A stretch of DNA of 10,026 nt, taken from positions 1 through 10,026 of the forward strand of contig CALZCU010000015.1 of NCBI GenBank assembly GCA_945632055.1, in the 5' to 3' direction. The DNA comes from an uncultured Ruminococcus sp. Lineage in GTDB: Bacteria > Bacillota > Clostridia > Oscillospirales > Acutalibacteraceae. The notes under the pieces were generated by a model. That model was given only the letters and a program-made list of their open reading frames with translations. It was not told where the DNA came from and made no database searches. Positions within the stretch are counted from its first letter, which is position 1. Each line of letters starts with the position of its first letter. Below, one piece after another: positions 7,233-10,026 of the stretch. The translations under genes and the position numbers were made by a program.

Positions 7233-8126
7233 TTAGTCTTTTCTTGCAAAGCCTTTTCCTCTTATTGTCCCTGCTGTTGTGACTATTATAAACGCATTTG
7301 GGTCAATATTCTTTACACTGTTCTGAATCCTGAACACCTGCTGAGGACGAACAGCACACATTATTATGCGTTTTTTCTCTCCGCTGTAGGCTCCCTCGCC
7401 GTCAAGAAGCGTAACTCCTCTTTCAAGGTCGTTCATAATTTCCTTGCTTATCTCGCTGTATTTGTTTGTTATTATAAACATCAGCTTTCCGTTGCCTCGG
7501 GAAGTTCCGTAGGAGATTGTGTCAATAACCTTGATACTGACAAAAATTGCAACAACCGCATACAACACACTCTCAATGCTGTTGTATACAAAGTATACCA
7601 TAACAAGAGTAATTACATCAGCTATAAGAATAATGTTGCCTGTTGAGATATAGGGCATACGCTTGTGAATATTCAAGGCGATGATGTCTGTTCCGCCTGT
7701 TGAACCGCCTCGGTAAAATATAAAGCCCAAGCCGACTCCGTTCAGTATTCCTCCGAATATTGCGGCAAGAATCGTATCGCCCGTATAGTACGGCGCAAAC
7801 GGAGTAAGCACATCGATTGCAATTGAAACAAAAGCCGTTCCGATTATTGTTTTTGTGAGAAAGGAAAGTCCGTTTTCAATTGCTCCCCAGATGAAAAGAG
7901 GAATGTTCATTAAGAACATAATCGTACCGATTGGCAGAGAAAACATAAAATTGAGCATAGTTGCTATACCTGTAAGTCCTCCGGGAGCGATGTTGTTGGG
8001 AGAGGTAAATACAACGACTGACAGCGCATACAGCACTGCGCCGATTGCTATTATTGAATAATCAAGGACAGCGTCTTTTACTGCTGGCGCTGTAGGTTTC
8101 TTGAATTTCATTGCAGATTTTTTCAT
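7233..8126 (-). CDS. YitT family membrane protein (YitT_membrane plus DUF2179)
   Basis: This is a 297-residue integral membrane protein of the YitT family, whose biochemical function is not established. The N-terminal two thirds hold about five or six hydrophobic segments (roughly 24-40, 48-62, 65-83, 92-110, 122-141 and 163-201), with family motifs SPNNIAPGGLTGIA (about 42-55) and YRGGSTGGTDIIA (about 138-150). The soluble C-terminal part (about 212-297) matches DUF2179, seen in LMFIITNKYSEISKEI, GVTLLDGEGAYSG and an ending rich in IIVTTAG and RGKGF. The start at 8126 has CGGAAAG (8134-8140) about 7 nt upstream. A second in-frame Met five codons in is an alternative. The gene is separated by 54 nt from mrnC, and its stop is followed by the ymfF promoter region. 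I see no good terminator after it. Several paralogues per genome are usual in Firmicutes, so no specific symbol is given. Confidence 0.93.
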   Translation of the reverse strand: MKKSAMKFKKPTAPAVKDAVLDYSIIAIGAVLYALSVVVFTSPNNIAPGGLTGIATMLNFMFSLPIGTIMFLMNIPLFIWGAIENGLSFLTKTIIGTAFVSIAIDVLTPFAPYYTGDTILAAIFGGILNGVGLGFIFYRGGSTGGTDIIALNIHKRMPYISTGNIILIADVITLVMVYFVYNSIESVLYAVVAIFVSIKVIDTISYGTSRGNGKLMFIITNKYSEISKEIMNDLERGVTLLDGEGAYSGEKKRIIMCAVRPQQVFRIQNSVKNIDPNAFIIVTTAGTIRGKGFARKD

Positions 8127-8146
8127 TTAATCACTTTCCGATAATA

Positions 8147-8175
8147 ATTCTACAACCGAATCAACATAAGTACAA
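8147..8175 (-). promoter_or_regulatory. Possible weak promoter upstream of yitT-family gene
   Basis: On the minus strand, TTGTAC (8170-8175, 3 of 6 to the -35 consensus), a 17-bp spacer and TAGAAT (8147-8152, 5 of 6 to the -10) precede the yitT start. The implied transcript would begin near 8140, directly before the ribosome site, leaving a very short leader. The -35 half sits exactly in the centre of an inverted repeat. The call rests on hexamer similarity only. Confidence 0.27.
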
Positions 8176-8182
8176 TTATGTT
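8163..8182. repeat. Perfect inverted repeat, 7-bp arms around a 6-bp centre
   Basis: The arms AACATAA (8163-8169) and TTATGTT (8176-8182) are perfectly complementary around GTACAA. The element touches the mrnC stop codon (8181-8183) and spans the possible -35 box of the yitT-family gene. The AT-rich arms and the absence of a following T-run argue against an intrinsic terminator. The size and symmetry suit a dimeric repressor operator, but that role is a guess. Confidence 0.45.
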
Positions 8183-8588
8183 ATTCAGCCGAGTTTGAGT
8201 TATGTATAATTAAATTGAAAAGCTCATTTATTCTCTCGTTGTCACCGTTTAAATGCAGATAGCCGAATAGCGCTTCCAGCCCTGTTGCACTGTGATAATC
8301 GGCAACACTGCCGTTTTTCGGTGTGCATTTTGGGGCGGCATTTCTGCCACGCTTGTAGACTGCAAGCTCCTTTTCGGTAAGCGAGGGCATAATTTGCTTT
8401 GCAAATTCAGCCTGACTTTTGCAGTTTACAAGCGAAACCTTTATTTTATTAAGCTCACCTACCGGTCGGTTTGCCGAACGGACAAGGCAGTCCCTTACAA
8501 GAAGGTCGTAAACTCCGTCACCTATAAAAGCAAGCGTGAGTGGTGAAACTTCATCAGCTTTTGAGTGATTTACCGCAATATTTTCCAT
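8181..8588 (-). CDS. mrnC: Mini-ribonuclease III (MrnC), 23S rRNA maturation
   Basis: MrnC is a double-strand-specific endonuclease that, in Bacillus, trims 23S rRNA precursor ends. It consists of an RNase III catalytic domain without the dsRNA-binding domain. The 135-residue product has the catalytic-domain signature LAFIGDGVYDL with Asp24, the KRGRNAAP block (79-86), and YHSATGLEALFGYLHL with Glu105 near the C-terminus. I start it at the ATG at 8588, 4 nt after the obgE stop. A TTG at 8609 would add seven residues and overlap obgE by 17 nt, but the family normally begins close to the LAFIGD block. The upstream site is weak (GGAT within the end of obgE), so translational coupling to obgE is likely. 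Its position directly after obgE groups two ribosome-biogenesis genes. Confidence 0.93.
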   Translation of the reverse strand: MENIAVNHSKADEVSPLTLAFIGDGVYDLLVRDCLVRSANRPVGELNKIKVSLVNCKSQAEFAKQIMPSLTEKELAVYKRGRNAAPKCTPKNGSVADYHSATGLEALFGYLHLNGDNERINELFNLIIHNSNSAE

Positions 8589-8592
8589 ATTA

Positions 8593-9864
8593 TTAATCCA
8601 TAAAATCAAATTCTACATCGTATATTGAAACTGTGTCGCCGTCATCACAGCCGTTTTTACGCAGAGCGTCGATTACGCCGCCGTTGATAAGCACCTTTTG
8701 AAAATAGTTAAGGCTTTCGTAATCATCAAAGTTTATGCCCTTCATAACCTGAAGCAGCCAATCTGCTTCGACTGTATAAATTCCGTTGACATTCTTGATT
8801 GTAACACTGTGGTCGTCAAAATCCTCCACGCCGACTACGGGCGCAGGCTCTGCTTCGTATTGAACAATCGGAGGAAGCTTTGACAGCATTTCCTGAATCT
8901 TTTTGAGCATCGGGTCAACATCATAACGGATTGCCGCCATAATCGGGAAGAAATCGTAGCCCTTGGCTTCTACATATTCCTTAAACTCTGCAATCTGCTC
9001 ATCAGTTGCCATATCGCACTTGTTGCCTGCTACAATCATCGGACGCTGTGCAAGCTCGGGATTGAATTTTTCAAGCTCGGAGTTGATTGTTTCAAAGTCC
9101 TCAATCGGATTTCTGCCCTCGCTTCCCGACACATCTACTATATGAACAAGCATACGGCAACGCTCAACATGGCGCAGGAACTGATGTCCCAGACCTGTGC
9201 CCTGCCACGCTCCCTCGATAAGTCCGGGAATATCAGCCATAACAAACGAGCTTCCCTCACCCATCGACACCACTCCGAGAACAGGAGTTATTGTTGTGAA
9301 ATGGTAGTTGGCGATTTCAGGCTTTGCCTGTGAAACGACTGAAACGAGAGTGCTTTTTCCGACATTCGGGAAGCCGACAAGTCCAACATCGGCAAGGAGC
9401 TTAAGCTCAAGCACTACATCAAATTCCTCACCCGGAAGTCCCGGCTTTGCAAATCTCGGTACCTGACGGACGGGAGTTGCAAAGTGAGGATTGCCCCAGC
9501 CGCCCTTGCCGCCCTTTGCGACAATATAAGGCTCTTTGGTTGAAACATCGGCTAAAATTCTGCCTGTGCTTTCCTCCTTTACTAGCGTACCGACAGGAAC
9601 TCTGATTATCAAATCCTCTGCATTTCTTCCTCGGCATCTTCCGCCCCTGCCGTTTTCGCCCTTGGGAGCAAAATATTTTCTCTTATATCTGAAATCTGCA
9701 AGTGTTGAAAGGTTTGAATCGGCAACAAAAACAACATTTCCGCCTCTGCCGCCGTCGCCGCCGTCAGGACCTCCTGCGGCTACATACTTTTCTCGATGAA
9801 AGGAAACTGCTCCGTCACCGCCGTCGCCTGCTTTGATTTTAATTTTCGCTGTATCTACAAACAT
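8593..9864 (-). CDS. obgE: Obg GTPase (ObgE/CgtA), ribosome assembly factor
   Basis: Obg is an essential GTPase that binds the large ribosomal subunit during assembly and links growth to nucleotide status. The 423-residue protein has all three Obg domains. The glycine-rich N-terminal Obg fold (about 1-158) begins MFVDTAKIKIKAGDGGDGAVSF. The G domain has G1 GFPNVGKST (164-172), switch-I FTTITP (189-194), G3 DIPGL (211-215) and G4 NKCD (281-284). The C-terminal OCT domain (about 347-423) includes YTVEADWLLQVMKGINFDDYESLNYFQ. At the expected G5 site, where Ser-Ala is usual, the sequence reads PIMAAIRYD, with Met at 309. The ATG at 9864 is preceded by CGGAGTA (GGAG at 9873-9876) at 8-nt spacing. 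A terminator separates it from rpmA, although the two genes are neighbours in many Firmicutes. mrnC follows after 4 nt. Confidence 0.98.
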   Translation of the reverse strand: MFVDTAKIKIKAGDGGDGAVSFHREKYVAAGGPDGGDGGRGGNVVFVADSNLSTLADFRYKRKYFAPKGENGRGGRCRGRNAEDLIIRVPVGTLVKEESTGRILADVSTKEPYIVAKGGKGGWGNPHFATPVRQVPRFAKPGLPGEEFDVVLELKLLADVGLVGFPNVGKSTLVSVVSQAKPEIANYHFTTITPVLGVVSMGEGSSFVMADIPGLIEGAWQGTGLGHQFLRHVERCRMLVHIVDVSGSEGRNPIEDFETINSELEKFNPELAQRPMIVAGNKCDMATDEQIAEFKEYVEAKGYDFFPIMAAIRYDVDPMLKKIQEMLSKLPPIVQYEAEPAPVVGVEDFDDHSVTIKNVNGIYTVEADWLLQVMKGINFDDYESLNYFQKVLINGGVIDALRKNGCDDGDTVSIYDVEFDFMD

Positions 9865-9907
9865 AAAATGTACTCCGTTAAATCATAAAATATATTATTA
9901 TGATAAT

Positions 9908-9913
9908 ATTATA
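9908..9913 (-). promoter_or_regulatory. Candidate -10 element for obgE
   Basis: A perfect TATAAT on the minus strand lies immediately after the rpmA terminator, 43 nt before the obgE start. No good -35 is seen at the right distance (GGATTT at 17 bp lies in the terminator hairpin), and the region is so AT-rich that chance matches are likely. A promoter in this gap is expected because the terminator would otherwise leave obgE poorly transcribed. Confidence 0.35.
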
Positions 9914-9914
9914 A

Positions 9915-9942
9915 ACAAAAAGGGTGGATAAAATCCACCCTC
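9915..9942 (-). terminator. Intrinsic terminator downstream of rpmA
   Basis: On the minus strand the stem GGGTGGAT pairs perfectly with ATCCACCC (9922-9929 with 9933-9940) around a 3-nt loop, extended by one A-T pair (9921 with 9941). The transcript then runs into CCCTTTTTGTTT. GC-rich stem plus U-tract is the classic Rho-independent form, reading in the direction of rpmA. It starts about 15 nt after the rpmA stop codon. Confidence 0.92.
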
Positions 9943-9955
9943 AAATGATTTATGC

Positions 9956-10026
9956 TTACTGCTCAACAGGGTAAACGCTTGCACGCTTTCTGTCTTTGCC
10001 AACACGCTCAAATCTTACTACACCGT
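9956..10026 (-). CDS. rpmA: 50S ribosomal protein L27, C-terminal 22 residues only
   Basis: The minus strand reads GVVRFERVGKDRKRASVYP followed by VEQ and a TAA stop at 9956-9958, the typical ending of bacterial L27, a large-subunit protein next to the peptidyl transferase centre. The upstream part lies beyond the window's right edge, so this is truncated by the boundary only. Its place ahead of obgE matches the common Firmicutes order rplU-(ysxB)-rpmA-obg. Confidence 0.94.
   Translation of the reverse strand, partial: GVVRFERVGKDRKRASVYPVEQ

Noticed and set aside
7211..7235. Possible terminator after the yitT-family gene
   Set aside because: Only a short AT-only dyad is present, with no GC stem and no clear U-tract, so the evidence is too weak.
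8589..8609. TTG start giving a 142-residue MrnC
   Set aside because: The extra residues come from DNA coding the end of Obg, and no ribosome site precedes the TTG. The ATG at 8588 gives a normal-length protein.
9740..9775. GCC/GTC-rich repetitive stretch resembling a triplet repeat
   Set aside because: It is the complement of codons for the glycine/aspartate-rich Obg loop (PDGGDGGRGG), which is conserved protein sequence.

Overview
All ten genes in this window lie on the minus strand. The window looks like a housekeeping stretch of a low-to-moderate GC Gram-positive chromosome, most likely Clostridia and perhaps Ruminococcaceae/Oscillospirales. The evidence is the gene set (rpmA-obgE-mini-RNase III, the YmfF/YmfH peptidase-like pair, a dnaG-rpoD pair), the strong AGGAGG-type ribosome sites and the protein family signatures. 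The family-level placement is an inference from gene content, not from alignment. I see no tRNA, rRNA, CRISPR array, insertion sequence or phage gene.

In the direction of transcription (high to low coordinates) the order is as follows. The last 22 codons of rpmA (ribosomal protein L27) end in a clear intrinsic terminator. Then come obgE (ribosome-assembly GTPase), mrnC (mini-RNase III for 23S rRNA maturation) and a yitT-family membrane protein. A well-formed extended -10 promoter at about 7181-7209 then starts a tight cluster: ymfF and ymfH (a catalytically dead and a catalytically competent M16 metallopeptidase-like pair, 13 nt apart), lgt (prolipoprotein diacylglyceryl transferase, 1 nt later) and folD (one-carbon folate enzyme), whose start overlaps the lgt 3' end by 68 nt. 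After a 134-nt AT-rich gap come dnaG (primase) and the first 331 codons of rpoD (primary sigma factor), 21 nt apart; rpoD runs off the left edge.

The content links ribosome assembly and rRNA processing (L27, Obg, MrnC), envelope lipoprotein synthesis (Lgt), one-carbon metabolism (FolD), and the initiation of replication priming and transcription (DnaG, RpoD). The dnaG-rpoD pair is the core of the classical macromolecular synthesis operon, here without rpsU directly upstream.

No undescribed biological system stands out. The points worth a second look are modest: the lgt/folD overprint, a perfect inverted repeat between mrnC and yitT, roughly helically phased A/T-tracts upstream of dnaG, the inactive/active M16 pair, and a G5-motif substitution in Obg.
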